From assembly GCA_014529385.2 (NCBI GenBank), contig CM043953.1:96103342-96167341 (forward strand): a DNA stretch of 64,000 nt. Direction: 5' to 3'. The translations under genes were made by a program, and so were the position numbers. The stretch is from Adiantum capillus-veneris (lineage: Eukaryota > Streptophyta > Polypodiopsida > Polypodiales > Pteridaceae). How positions within the stretch are numbered: position 1 is the stretch's first letter; the number at the start of each line of letters is the position of its first letter. The notes under the pieces are model-generated. The model was not told the origin of the DNA. It was given only the letters and a program-made list of their open reading frames with translations, and made no database searches. This document shows, in pieces, positions 36,441 to 47,193 of the stretch.

Positions 36441-39406
36441 TTATACGTCTCCCGAATAACGAATAATGCAACTTAGTCCCAGATTCTTAGAGATTAACCC
36501 CGTTATCCCCACCTTTTCTAGGGTTTTCTGTAAATCATTCCATAAGTATGGCCTGAGTTTCAACAATTCTCCCAAAGTAAGAGTGCGTTGGATAGGTGTA
36601 GACATGATTGAGTGAATGTTGTCCACTTCTAGGGTCTGTTTGGCTCTTTTTACTTGAGTGGTCTTGCAAATGATGGATTCATCTTCGTTATCTCCCACGT
36701 AAGAAGGTAATGTTTTTAATGTCAAAGGTTTAGATATTTCTGAAGCCTTTGATCCGCAATCCCCATACAAGGATTGTAAATCCATGTTCATATCAGATGG
36801 TAGGTTATCTAACCAGACTTCCTCTATAGGAGCTGACTTTAAAGTTAGGCTCCCATCATTGATCTTACTTACCTTTTCCCATAAGTGTCCTAGCTAGTCT
36901 TCCTCCACGAATGGAATTCCGTCTAAGGCATTTTCATTGTCCGGCACTATAAGCTCTGGTTCATTTGTTTCAAGGTGGGGTTCTACCACCACATCGGATT
37001 TTGCTTTCGTTTCTTCTACCGCAAGCTCTTCTGGTTTTGCAATACTTTCAAGCTTGGGTTTTTGTTTATCCAACATTTCTTGCGTGATTCTTACCAAATC
37101 TTGATAAGCTTCCAGCTTAGCTGCTTCCATGTCTAGAGATAGATAGTTTTTCCATTTGTTTTCCATGTTTTGGCTTGCTTTTAGTCCGGCTTGGTAGGCT
37201 TCCAAGGCAGCATTGATAGGCTCAAAAATTTTATCAACCAGAATGGATCCTCCAGATTTCATGGTTGTTTCCTTGAATTCACTGCCAGTTTCTTTCGACT
37301 TGTCCTAGGCTAGAATTTTTTCTTTCTCTTCGTTTTCAACCCGTTGTTTTTGTTTTCTCATCTCATATCTTTTTCTTATGCTCCTTTTGATTCTTTGAGA
37401 AGAAACTTTCGTGTTCTCCGAAACATCAGAGGAATTGTGTTTCTTTTTCTTTGCATGAGCTCTAGTGATTACCTTGATTGGAACAATCGGTTCGCTTTCT
37501 GATGAGCTACTAGGCATCACCTAGACTACATTGACTACAATTTTTTCCTTGTTGTAAGGATTCTTAGGAAAATCTTCCAGAAAGTGTCCTCCCTTTTTGC
37601 AACATTGTGTACAATAGGCTTGCATTGGTTTGAGGTTTTTGTCAGGCTCGGGACATTCGTTCTTCCAATGGTCATCAGCACCACAATTATGACAGTTTCT
37701 TGTTCTAGGCTTCATTATGGGTCTTCCCATGGGAGTTCTGACACCTTGATGAGCTACATAATACATTGGTGCGATCTCTGGTGGAGCATAAGTCATGGTT
37801 TCCTCCATTGGTGGTGGTTGTGGACTATATCAATCTCCCTCTACCATTATTGTAGATGGACTAGACTCTGCATAGGTTGTAATAGGCACTAATGCTTGTT
37901 CATCTATGACTCCTTCTGAGTGCATGTACTTTACAGGCACCGCATTATGTCCTGGATAAGGAGGTTGTTGTCCCAACACAAGTTGAGGTCTCTCCATACC
38001 CATTGGTGGTCTTTGAACTTGAGCCATATTAGGCTGATATCTGTACATGGGTTGTCCTTGTGGCCTCATAGGCACGTACTGAACATTCCCATCATACTTA
38101 TCCTTGAGCTAATGTATTCAAATCCATGGTTGACCTTGGTGGAATGTTTTGGAACCATGTCAAATCTTTTCCTTCTAATGTCATTCGAAACCCCTCGAAT
38201 TGAGTATGGATGTCAAATATACGCTCTGCTCTTAGCACTTGCTTGAAGCTTACTAAGTGGTCATATGGATCCCCTGATCCACTGTATTTTTTGACCCAGT
38301 TTTGGAAATCAGCTGGTTTGGCACGTCTGTTTGGTTCAACTCCAGTTCTTCTAGGAGTTGGTCTTGTTCTGCCATTCCTTCAAACCAGTCTGTCGGAAAT
38401 AGTGACTCATGTAGCCCTAGGCTGGCCTTAGTGTCACCCGTTTTTCTACGTGATGAGGTGGTTTCTCGTTTTTCACATTACTCTCAGATGATCTCTCACT
38501 ATGTTCGTCTCTTGGAGTGGTTTCTGGTCCTTGACCCAATATCCAATCCCGTATGGAATACCCTTGGTATTTGGTTTGTTCTACCTCCTCAGGAGTCATC
38601 ATAACAAAGTTGTTGTTATAACAATCCCTAAACAAGTAAGTTGGTAGATCCACAGATCCCTTATCTTTGATTTGAAGATATACATGATCTTCATGGCCGT
38701 TAATTGCCCAGGTCTAGCATGAGAAGTCCACAAAAGATCTTTTATGTTTCCCAACAATAGACTCCGATCCTAGGATTATCCGTACTAAGCCATTTCAAAG
38801 GCTTCAAGTCTACTTGATCGTATCCCTCGAATTCCAAGGTTGGTGGTCCTTCTTTTGTTGACATATCTGGGACTATAATGTTTACTTCTAATCCCCATTT
38901 GTCTGGCAAATCCGGGTTTTTGACTTATACATATTGAGTTCCGTTCGATCCATGTACATTTTTCCTTGTTTGTTTGCCCTAACCTTTTCTTCGAACTCAA
39001 TACCATGATCATCAATGCAAATAGCATACTCTTCGTTAGAAACCAAGTAAACCTGGGCTCCATGACAATTAGTCTTGTAAAAAGAGAGTATATGCTTATA
39101 GCGCATTGTCGTTCCGGTTTCAGAGTGAGTCGAGTAAGAAGACATTTTGGGTGTTGAATCTGAAAAAGTGTCCAAGACTTCTTCAGGAATTGTGTGCAAG
39201 GAATTTTCTTGATTCATGCTTTCTTCAGTGGATATTCTACTGGTGTTTTCCCTGAATAGGCCTTGATTTCCTATTACACGACCGGATCTAAGGTTCATAT
39301 AGCCGTATAAGCCCTGGATAGAGTACTCACCTGGGATTGACTTGTCGTCAATGTCCACTTGATTCAATTGCAACTTTTTGTCAAGCCATGTATTCCTCGT
39401 TTGCAA
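36441..39406 (-). pseudogene. Element A gag polyprotein (interrupted)
   Basis: A retrotransposon capsid/nucleocapsid region. Around 38310-38110 the element-strand frames give YSGSGDPYDHLVSFKQVLRA and FRMTLEGKDLTWFQNIPP, the Gypsy gag capsid signature. A Pro/Gln/Met-rich linker follows (38075-37830). A CCHC zinc knuckle CHNCGADDHWKNEC (Cys-X2-Cys-X4-His-X4-Cys) lies at about 37690-37650, with a second Cys-rich stretch (YCTQCCKKGGHF) after it, then Lys/Glu-rich spacer to the break at 36441. In-frame stops TGA (37828), TAG (37519), TAG (37303) and TAG (36892) interrupt an otherwise single frame, mostly where Gln or Arg codons are expected. Confidence 0.85.
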
Positions 39407-39559
39407 CCTGATTCTTGTACAAAATTTATCAAATTATCTATTTTTCTATAAGGACAATAGAGCTCTTAAGAACTCCAGTGATTGGTCTCTATATTTCACT
39501 TCAATTTGTGCTATGGAAGTCAAAATTTTGACTTTCAGATTCAGCTTAGCAAAATCAAA

Positions 39560-41190
39560 GGTCTAATCAGCAATCTCTAAACTGAGTGTATCTGTACCAA
39601 TTTTGATCCGATTAAACCCAAAAATTTGCTATGGCCTTATATTATGCTGGTCTAACACTGTATAAGCCCAAAAGTCAAATTTGAAGTCTTTGGATAGCAA
39701 AAGTAAATAATCGTGATTCTTCACTTTTGTCCCTTTTTTCCACTTTTTGGATTGGTTTGGCAAGTATACAACTTGTTATAGCCCTTGGGAAAGTTTCAAC
39801 AAGTTTGGACAAAATTTGATCAAATGTACCCACTGTTCCGTGTCTGCAGACTCTGATTTCGAGAATCTGGCTTAAGTCTCACTTTTGTGGTCCAAATTTC
39901 ACCAAAATTGATTTGTGCGGTCTAATTGATGTGCTTGACCTTGTGGTATACTTAAATTTTCAAAATCACCAAGTTTTGAAGCAGATGTAAATAATCACGA
40001 TAATTTACTTTGGATAATTTTTTTGCATATTTTTGTCCCAACTTTGACACAGATCTATTAAGCACCTTATGTTAAGGTCAGTAGCCAATTTTCATCAAGT
40101 TTGGAGTGGTGCAGTGAGAGAGATGAGTGTTGAGAGCTCATCAGTGGCCTGACTCTTTGGTTCATCTGGCGGGCCCGCTGTTTTCGCATCTGTGAGGCTC
40201 GCCCTGTACCACCAGCGGAGACAGTTCGTGACTTTTGGCTAGAGCTGATCCATACTCTCAGAGGACAGCTTGAGGGACTACAGGGTAGCTCCGACCACAT
40301 GCGAGAGCGTCGGGACTCTTTCCTTGGACTCTGGCGCCCTGGGCCTTTCTTCACCATAGCCCAGGGGGTGCTCAGATGGCACTACTGTCCACCTGTGTGG
40401 CTCTTCCCTCCTCCCATTTCTTGATTTAGCCTCATTGTACATATGCTACTTTTTTTCACTGAGAGAGTCTCCCCATCATTCTTGTTGTAGCCCTATCTTG
40501 GAGAGGTGGATGTAGCCCTACGGGCAGTTCTCATTAACTAATAGAAGGATCTTTTTCTCAGATTTTTTTTTTTTTTGGTCAAGTGGTCATCATTTATCTG
40601 TCCATAGACTAACTTTGTAATTTTTGACACAGTTTTCACACCAGTGATCCAAATCTTACCAAATTTGGTTTGTGGGCTTATTACAACATGGTAAAGCTAG
40701 TGGTGTGCCAACTTGGTCAAAAAAGTTCAAAAACAGGGCAGAAGTAAATAATCACGATTATTTACTTTTGTCAAAATTTTGCAAGTTTTTGATCAATTGA
40801 GCATATACACATGTTTATCACACCAATATAAGCCTATGAATCAATTTTCAACAAGTTTGGATAAATTTTTCCTCAATTCACACTCAAGATTCAAAAAGTC
40901 AGTACAAACTTTAGTTTTCACCCAGTTTTTTGCCAGTTTAGTGACCCAAATCTCTTGGGTCTTTACAAAAGATGTTTGTTCACATGTAATGAGTCAATGA
41001 TATGAGTCTTGGCTAATTTGGAGGCAAAAGTTAATAATCATGATTATTAACTTGAGGCTTGAAATGAGCACTTTTTTGAAATTTTCTCAAGGACAATCCT
41101 TTTATGATGTGTTTTAAGCCTATGAATCAAGTCAAAACTTAGTTTGTCCTAAAAAGTCAAGAAAAAGTAAATAATCTGAGTTTTGGTCAA
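39560..41190. repeat. Palindrome-bearing ~285-bp degenerate repeats in element A leader
   Basis: Copies of the GTAAATAATCG-type palindrome lie at 39703-39724 (one arm damaged), 39987-40008, 40744-40765, 41030-41051 (as GTTAATAATCATG and complement) and a decayed half at 41167. Between them recur phrases of the type CAAGTTTGGA(C/T)AAA. The wide gap between 40008 and 40744 contains the unrelated segment at 40080-40575. Confidence 0.85.
40080..40575 (+). mobile_element. Inserted GC-richer segment ending in a T-run, possible retroposon
   Basis: A 0.5-kb stretch that differs in composition from the AT-rich leader around it, without palindromes, and ending in CTAATAGAAGGATC followed by a 14-nt T run at about 40563-40576. 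It interrupts the palindrome series. The tail suggests a retroposon (SINE or truncated LINE), but no family was recognised. The 96-codon minus frame inside it is not called as a gene. Confidence 0.35.
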
Positions 41191-41327
41191 CTTCTTGAAA
41201 TTTTTACCTCGAAGTGTCCTTGAGCTTACCCACTAGTTCGGACAACTCTTAGGCTTACTCCCCAGTTGGATTGAGTGAATTCAAGTCTTTTCGTGCTATT
41301 TCTAGCCGTAGACCTAAAATTTTGCAA

Positions 41328-41907
41328 CTTTACATAACAACTCACACTTGATTCTTTCAGAGAGAGCAATGCTATGAGATCCACCTCGGATCCTACTTAC
41401 TCTACTTCTAGTTTCTCATGCAATGAGGTTGTGGACAGTGTCCACAAACACTCGTTTTCTTGTGTTTTCTATGTTTTTTAGAGTCTTGATCTTAAGATTT
41501 GTGTCATCTACCAATCATCCTCCAAATCCTAATCTAAATCTACAATCATACAGTCCTAAATGTACTCGGCAAGTACGATTACTTCCAAGCTACCTCTACA
41601 CAGCAAAATATGGCAATCTTTACATAACAACTCACACTTGATTCTTTCAGAGAGAGCAATGCTATGAGATCCACCTCGGATCCTACTTACTCTACTTCTA
41701 GTTTCTCATGCAATGGGGTTGTGGAAAGTGTCCATAAACACTCGTTTTCTTGTGTTTTCTATGTTTTTTAGAGTCTTGATCTTAAGATTTGTCTCATCTA
41801 CCAATCATCCTCCAAATCCTAATCTAAATCTACAATCCTACAGTCCTAAATGTACTCGGCAAGTACGATTACTTCCAAGCTACCTCTACACAGCAAAATA
41901 TGACAAT
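41328..41907. repeat. Exact 290-bp tandem duplication in element A leader
   Basis: Unit 1 is 41328-41617 and unit 2 is 41618-41907, both beginning CTTTACATAACAACTCACAC (unit 2 keeps most of it) and ending AAAATATG(G/A)CAAT. Only a handful of substitutions separate them, so the duplication is much younger than the palindrome units. Confidence 0.9.
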
Positions 41908-42002
41908 CTTAAGCTTTGAACTCTAGGTGAAACTAAAGGAAGTTAAATGACAATTACGCAAGTCTACACTCGTGTTTTTTCTTAGTTTAGGTCTCTTGGA
42001 TT

Positions 42003-42018
42003 CCCGGCAGCGGTGCCA
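42003..42018 (-). other. Element A primer-binding site, tRNA-Asp type
   Basis: CCCGGCAGCGGTGCCA on the plus strand, i.e. TGGCACCGCTGCCGGG on the element strand. It is separated by 2 nt (TT on the element strand) from the CA that ends the 5' LTR, and closely matches the tRNA-Asp 3'-end PBS used by many large plant Gypsy elements (two differences from the usual form). Confidence 0.82.
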
Positions 42019-42020
42019 AA

Positions 42021-42636
42021 TGTGGGACGCATGTCTAACCTCACCATCCTATCTTATTGCAGTATTAGCGAGAACCACGATTAATTTGTCAAACCATGGG
42101 ACAAAGTTGACTCGACTAGTGCATAGAGGCTACAAGAGGTTGTCAATCTCTTGGAAAACATCTACCAACTCGCATCTATCTCAAGCTACACTCAAGTGAC
42201 TGAAATCACCAAAAGACAATCGCTCATCGACAAGCAAATCACATCCGTTACAGCATCAAATGACATCCAAATGTAGCGAAACTTCTAGGACAAGTTTAGA
42301 AGACCTACGCACACATGCCTATGGCCTCAAACCCCACTTTAGGTCAAGTTCCAAAATTGAGATTATTAATAGCAGTGGATTTTTGACCTAGTCGTTTTGG
42401 ACCCAAAATGCATCTAAATGCATTCGCAATGTGACAACCGGAGAGGGAGTAGGAAGCTCGAGAAGGAGAGAAGTGAGCGCCGTTAGCACACGCTGTGTAT
42501 TTCTTATCCAAAAACTTATAAAAAACTTACAAAAATTGGCTTTTATACCTTAGCCAAGGTTTTTGGGTGGTCAAAAGTAATAATCTGGAGTTCTACCAAA
42601 GCTAACAATTGAATGGCTGATACAATCTGGAAGCTT
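42021..42636 (-). repeat. Element A 5' LTR, truncated at its outer end
   Basis: Aligns with 17067-17715 of the left LTR from TGTGGGACGC onward, then onward to AAGCTT where similarity stops (left LTR continues about 130 bp further to its end). It lacks a 174-bp segment present in the left LTR, between two AAATGC direct repeats. The outer part, corresponding to the start of U3 on the element strand, is missing and replaced by a different Gypsy gag relic. Confidence 0.85.
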
Positions 42637-42639
42637 AAG

Positions 42640-43210
42640 ATTATTCAAAATCCAAAAAATATCCATGAACATCAATCGAGAATCATAGCCAAGAAATCCC
42701 GCCATTCCAAAAAGGATATGAAGAAGGTCTTTAGACCTCAAACACTTAGTCAAGTTTGATACTTTTGACGAAGGGAAGATGTCTTGAAAGCTACCGCTTT
42801 CATTCGACAGTTTGATGTTGCCTTTGCAAATGGAAATTTTTGAAAAGCGTCAAAGTTGAAGCATGTGACCAAACACCTCAAGGTGATTGCAAATACTTGG
42901 TGGTATACCAAAGCTCAGCAAGGAACTTACAACAAGACTTCGATTCAATTCAAGGCCGAATTTTTGGACAATTATTTTTCCTCTACGCTTTGAGGAAGGC
43001 ATCAAAGAAGATTGGGATTGGTTTGCCCGATTGGAGCACAAGTGAGTCGTGGATTATGTGAATCAGTATTCTTTCACTCCTTCCAAGGTGGCTCCATTTT
43101 TGAACCTCTTTGAATAAGAAAAGATAAAGAAGTTTAACGAAGGAATTTTGCCCAAAGTTTATAAACGCATCCGCAAGATACTTTGCAATGGATGGTGGAG
43201 TCAGCAATTG
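42640..43210 (+). pseudogene. Relic Ty3/Gypsy gag, distinct element
   Basis: Plus-strand frames give FIRQFDVAFANGNF, KASKLKHVTKHLKVIANTWW and NKTSIQFKAEFLDNYF, then in other frames DYVNQYSFTP and KVYKRIRKIL. This parallels the element B gag at 47.75 kb (FIQQFNAAFGDEGF, ETSKLSHVAIHFQKFARQWW), including the Trp-Trp before the variable loop. Many stops and shifts; it is an old fragment with no LTR recognised. Confidence 0.65.
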
Positions 43211-44712
43211 AAAGTGTACACCTCAGTGTACATAGAATCTAATCCCTGCAGTAGGACGTGAACCATTGAACACAGAAACAATGAATTTTTGTTACCTCTC
43301 TTCGAAGGAGACGTTGCTATCCAGAGAAAGTTTTGAGTAAGAGAATTCAATTAACTCCTGAGTTTTTGAATAGAAGACTCTCAAACTTCAAGTGAGAGGG
43401 CAAGTGTGATCAAAGTTACATCTTTGAAGAAGTTACAAAGTGTGGTTTCTTTGTCGCACGAGGAATGCATATGTCTAACCAAGACTAATCACTCTTGAGT
43501 GTTTATGAGAGTAAGGTTGAGTCAAAACATTGTTTTATACGATGAACTGCTTTGCTTAACCATCCGGCAGTCCATGATTAATCTGGTATCCGGTAATTCT
43601 CGAATAGATTACCTGCTACTCTGGGTAGGAAATTATAAAGGAACCATTTTGAGCTTTCATGCAAAGAAAAACTTTCATTAAGTTTGAGTACTCTTTAAGT
43701 CCACACCCCCTACCCGATAAGGGAAGATCTTGGGGGGTTCACTATGTGTAAAACTACCATATCACGTGTGTTTAAGACATGTTTGTAAAACCCCTTATCT
43801 GTGAATTTTTTAAAGAATATAATAAACCCTTTTCTTTTAAAATCTGTAAGTTTTTTTCAAATTTGAAAAAATAATTCCCTTATGTATATATATTTCTGTA
43901 AGTTTCAAGAACTTTAAATACCCTTCTATTGAACTCACGTGATAGGTTACATTTTTATTAGGTGACCTCCCCGGGGGGAAGATATGGTAGTGCCTTTTGC
44001 ACAAGTGAAGGAATACTCTCTTTATGAGGGAAGAAGCCTATGCTTGTAGAATTGCACATTTGAAATCCAAGTTTATTTGATGAGCGGGTTTTTCTCTAAG
44101 ATCGAGCCAAGGGATTGTCAGGTTGAGCGTCTTTGCTCTTAAGGATCTTTCGAAGGGAAGGTAATTTTCCAGGTTCATCAAAACTCTAACACAACATAAG
44201 AATTATATACACCTTTGAGTACATGGATAACACACGAAGATACAGACGTATGCCAGGATGGGTCATCTACCAGTCGAATTTTTTTCTCTATTGAACGGAA
44301 TGAGATGAACTAACGTCCTTTTCACAAACTGGGCTGGAGTTTGTTATACTCTCTTGAGTACCTGTTTACGCACAACGATGTTCCAACACAAGAATCTCTG
44401 TTTGAGATGTGTTTGGTAGAATAAATTTGAGTTTCTCTATGGAGAAGAGGTGTTTTGATGGTCGTTGATTATTGAAAACGTTATGTGCTTTTACCATTAC
44501 AGCAACAACTTTTGGTTGCGGTATATGTTTCTCCATGAGCAGGTCGTAGCATTTACACACTTCTGGATAAATTTGAACAATTATGTTTGTAAGAGTATAA
44601 TTCAACAACCATTTTATAATGGTAAGAATAACCTTAACCACATATGGGAAACCATCATTGAGATCTAAAGCGCGTCACCCTTAAGTGGGCCAAGTTTGAA
44701 CTTATGTTCATA
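43211..44712. other. No recognised gene
   Basis: AT-rich, without a convincing ORF. Two G/C-run motifs (ACCCGATAAGGGAAGATCTT at about 43711 and CTCCCCGGGGGGAAGATATG at about 43967) stand out and may belong to an unrecognised LTR. This sequence is the left flank of element B, whose right flank continues at 53887. Confidence 0.4.
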
Positions 44713-44717
44713 GAAAC

Positions 44718-46288
44718 TGTCATAATAACTAATATCTAATTCTCCTAACTGATTTTCTCATGTTAAACTGATCATTTAATATGGGGAAGTACCAAGGGAG
44801 AAAAAGCTAGAATATTGGTTAAGTTGGCAGATCGGTCAGAGTAGGGATCCAAAGGCGGGCCATCTGCAAAAGAGCAATGTGCAACAATGGGATTCAAAGA
44901 CCCTAAAGTTTAGCCCATTAAGACTTCCAAAATTCTAAGGCTATGTCCAATGGTCAAAACCTAGGAAATATTAGATGCTTGTGGGAAGACTCAAAAGTAT
45001 TCCCACATCCCTATCTTGGAGGGGGCGAGCCCTTTTAGTAGGGGCTGAGAGAGAAACACACACACACTCTAGAAAGCTCCCTTTACACAAAGGGAATAGG
45101 GACACATGTCAGTTCCCTAGCCAAGTTTCCCCCAAGGTGCATTCAAATTCTATTGGATGGCCATAGAGGTGGACCAATGAGAATTAGGCTAGAGTAGACA
45201 TAGTTTAATTCATTTAAAAACACTTGATAAAATAACCAATAGAAATTAAGCTCTTTAAAATACTATTGGATAGTCTCTCAAGGGGTCCAATGAGCATTTA
45301 GCAGCCCAATGGATTTCCTGATTCCTATAGGCCAGAGGACTAAGGGGTCCAATGAGAGTTTAATTGCATTTATTAAATACTTAAAGATCTCACAAAAAGG
45401 AAATGGGGAACACATGTCGCAAGGCTATCATTTATGCTTCTTACTTATCATTGGCTAAGATTTGTAGGGTCCAATGGGATGCCAGCATGAGTAAAAATCA
45501 AGAGGGGTCGACCAAGAGAGAGAGGGGGATGATTTTGGAAGGCATTATCACACACACACTCACAAAATCTCATGTGTGAAGCAAAGAAGAGACTCTCTCC
45601 TTCTCAAGCTTTAATGGAAAGCTCATCATTTACTCCAAGCTTGTGAGAAGGGAGGTCTACACCAACAACTCTTGGCTTTGCAATGCAAATCCAACAAAGA
45701 GCCAAGCTCCAATGCATGCTCATCTCCTCTACCATGCTAATTACTAAGCTATGCTAACCTTTTATGAGTGATTATGTGAGGAGGTATACTTCTCTCTCGT
45801 AAGAATACTCCTTCTTCCTCTCGATCCACTCCCATACCCCGCTAGCTCTCACCATATTCGAAGGTGTGTGAGGTCTTGAGTCTGAGATCAAAACAAAAAT
45901 TTTCATCCAAAGTAAATAATCACGATTATTTACAGCTGGGAAAATTTTCAACTTTTTTTGCAACTTTGGCTTTATAGGCTTGAAGTAAGTGCTAATCACA
46001 TGCTCTGAGGGAAATTTCGGCTCATTTGGATGTACAGGGTGAAAATGCCTTTTGGAGGGGGGACCACTAGCTCCATGTAAATCCAGTCATTAACTGTTGT
46101 CAATAGCTTAATTTCTCTCTCTTTTTGAAGTATTTTTCATGCCTATCTAACTATGTGTTATGCTTTTGTTGCTCTCTCCATCCAAGCACCCTTACTATGC
46201 TCAAATTAGGAATCTATTCTAATAAAATACTCACTATGTCTATGTTATTTTCCGCTACACACAAGTTACTAGAGCATTATATGTTACA
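44718..46288 (+). repeat. Element B 5' LTR (1571 bp, chimeric)
   Basis: Begins TGTCATAATAA and ends ATATGTTACA. It matches the right LTR closely except that 45888-46046 (159 bp) is unrelated to the right LTR's 53496-53640 and instead resembles element A's palindrome unit at 21741-21897. A CACACACACTC run and repeated TCCAATG(A/G)G phrases lie in the first half. Confidence 0.9.
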
Positions 46289-46289
46289 T

Positions 46290-46307
46290 TGGTATTAGAG
46301 CACAAGG
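46290..46307 (+). other. Element B primer-binding site (initiator tRNA-Met)
   Basis: TGGTATTAGAGCACAAGG starts 1 nt after the LTR end; it differs from the standard TGGTATCAGAGC by one C-to-T change. Confidence 0.85.
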
Positions 46308-46375
46308 TTTCTCTTTTGTTGCTCAAGAAGAGAGGTTCTCAAGCTAACTATAAATTGTTGATATTATTAATTGCA

Positions 46376-46823
46376 ATTGAGAAAGTAGAATAGGGATTTT
46401 TCAGCCTTGCAGTGGACCTGCTTCTTGCAGATAATGGGACATCACCGTCGAGAGCTATGGTCTTAATAGTGGAGTCCTACAGGGCTTGCCTACGGTATAA
46501 CCACTATTGAGCTATTAGAAGATTGACAGAAGCCGGTATTGTTTTGGTGTTGAAAGACCCTCTCTTCTATCCTTGCAATTAATGATATTTGAGCCATTGA
46601 GTAAATAGAATAGGGATTTTTCAGCCTTGCAGTGCGCCTGCTTCTTGTAGATAATGTGATATCACCGTCGAGAGCTCTGGTCTTAATAGTGGATTCCTAC
46701 GGGGCTTGCCTATGGCTTAACCACTATTGAGCTATTAGAAGGTTGACAAGAGCCGGTACTGTTTTGCTGTTGAAACTTGAAAGACCCTCTCTTCTATTCC
46801 TTGCAATTAATGATATTTGTGCC
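46376..46823 (+). repeat. Tandem duplication of about 220 bp in element B leader
   Basis: Units start at ATTGAG(A/T)AA(A)TAGAATAGGG at 46376 and 46596 and both end near TGCAATTAATGATATTTG(A/T)G. Few differences separate them. Lies between PBS and gag. Confidence 0.88.
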
Positions 46824-47193
46824 ACGGACACAAGACCTTGAGTGATTTTCTAAAGGGGTTAAGAGGAGTAGCAACTAGGGCCTGAAGTGCCAAAGTACAC
46901 CTTAAAAAATTTAAACCTAAAAGGTGTTAGAATGGTTGACAATAGTGAAATTAATGTTGATAGATTCAATTTTTCTAGAGCAGGCTATTAATGATGTCCC
47001 TATGCTTGTTAACTATCTTGTTTCTAGGCTTCAACAAGCCATGGGCAATCCATCCCTCCAAAGTGAAGTGCAACGGTAGCTATGTGATCATGGGATTCTC
47101 CAAACTCCCCACCAAGAAGAGAGAGTACTTTGGAAGCCTCCTTGTGAGACTTCCAAAAGAGGCCTCCCTCCGATTAGGGAGAAGAAGAGGATC

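Larger units (their letters stand above)
28990..36470. mobile_element. Nested mobile block with hAT transposase and cargo-like genes
   Basis: Element A coding sequence stops at about 36470 (gag, minus) and resumes at about 28990 (pre-RT linker, minus), bracketing 7.5 kb of unrelated DNA. This carries a hAT transposase (minus, 35241-33121), a kinase-like gene (plus, 30474-31951), a coiled-coil gene (plus, 32119-32880), short subterminal-type repeats (29180-29460), twin foldbacks (29.5-29.9 kb) and AT-rich DNA. Both edges carry ATATTCGATCGT-type motifs (about 29001 and 36297) and the right edge is rich in TATTCG/CGTATAATACG repeats. A convincing terminal inverted repeat and 8-bp TSD could not be fixed by eye, so the exact ends are approximate. 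Confidence 0.65.
17067..42636 (-). mobile_element. Giant Ty3/Gypsy LTR retrotransposon (element A)
   Basis: Direct LTRs at both ends, a PPT inside the left LTR and a tRNA-Asp-type PBS inside the right LTR define a minus-strand element of 25.6 kb, about 18 kb without the block nested at 29.0-36.5 kb. Order on the element strand: 5' LTR, PBS, palindrome-rich leader (42.0-39.4 kb), gag (39.4-36.4), [nested block], RT-RNase H (28.8-26.8), integrase (26.5-24.9), protease-like domain (24.9-24.4), palindrome-rich non-coding (24.1-21.5), accessory coiled-coil ORF (21.3-18.0), PPT, 3' LTR. All coding parts contain stops or shifts. No TSD can be tested because the outer part of the right LTR is lost. 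Confidence 0.88.

Noticed and set aside
43711-43990. LTR ends suggested by G/C-run motifs near AAGATCTT and AAGATATG
   Set aside because: No direct repeat pair, PBS or PPT could be matched.
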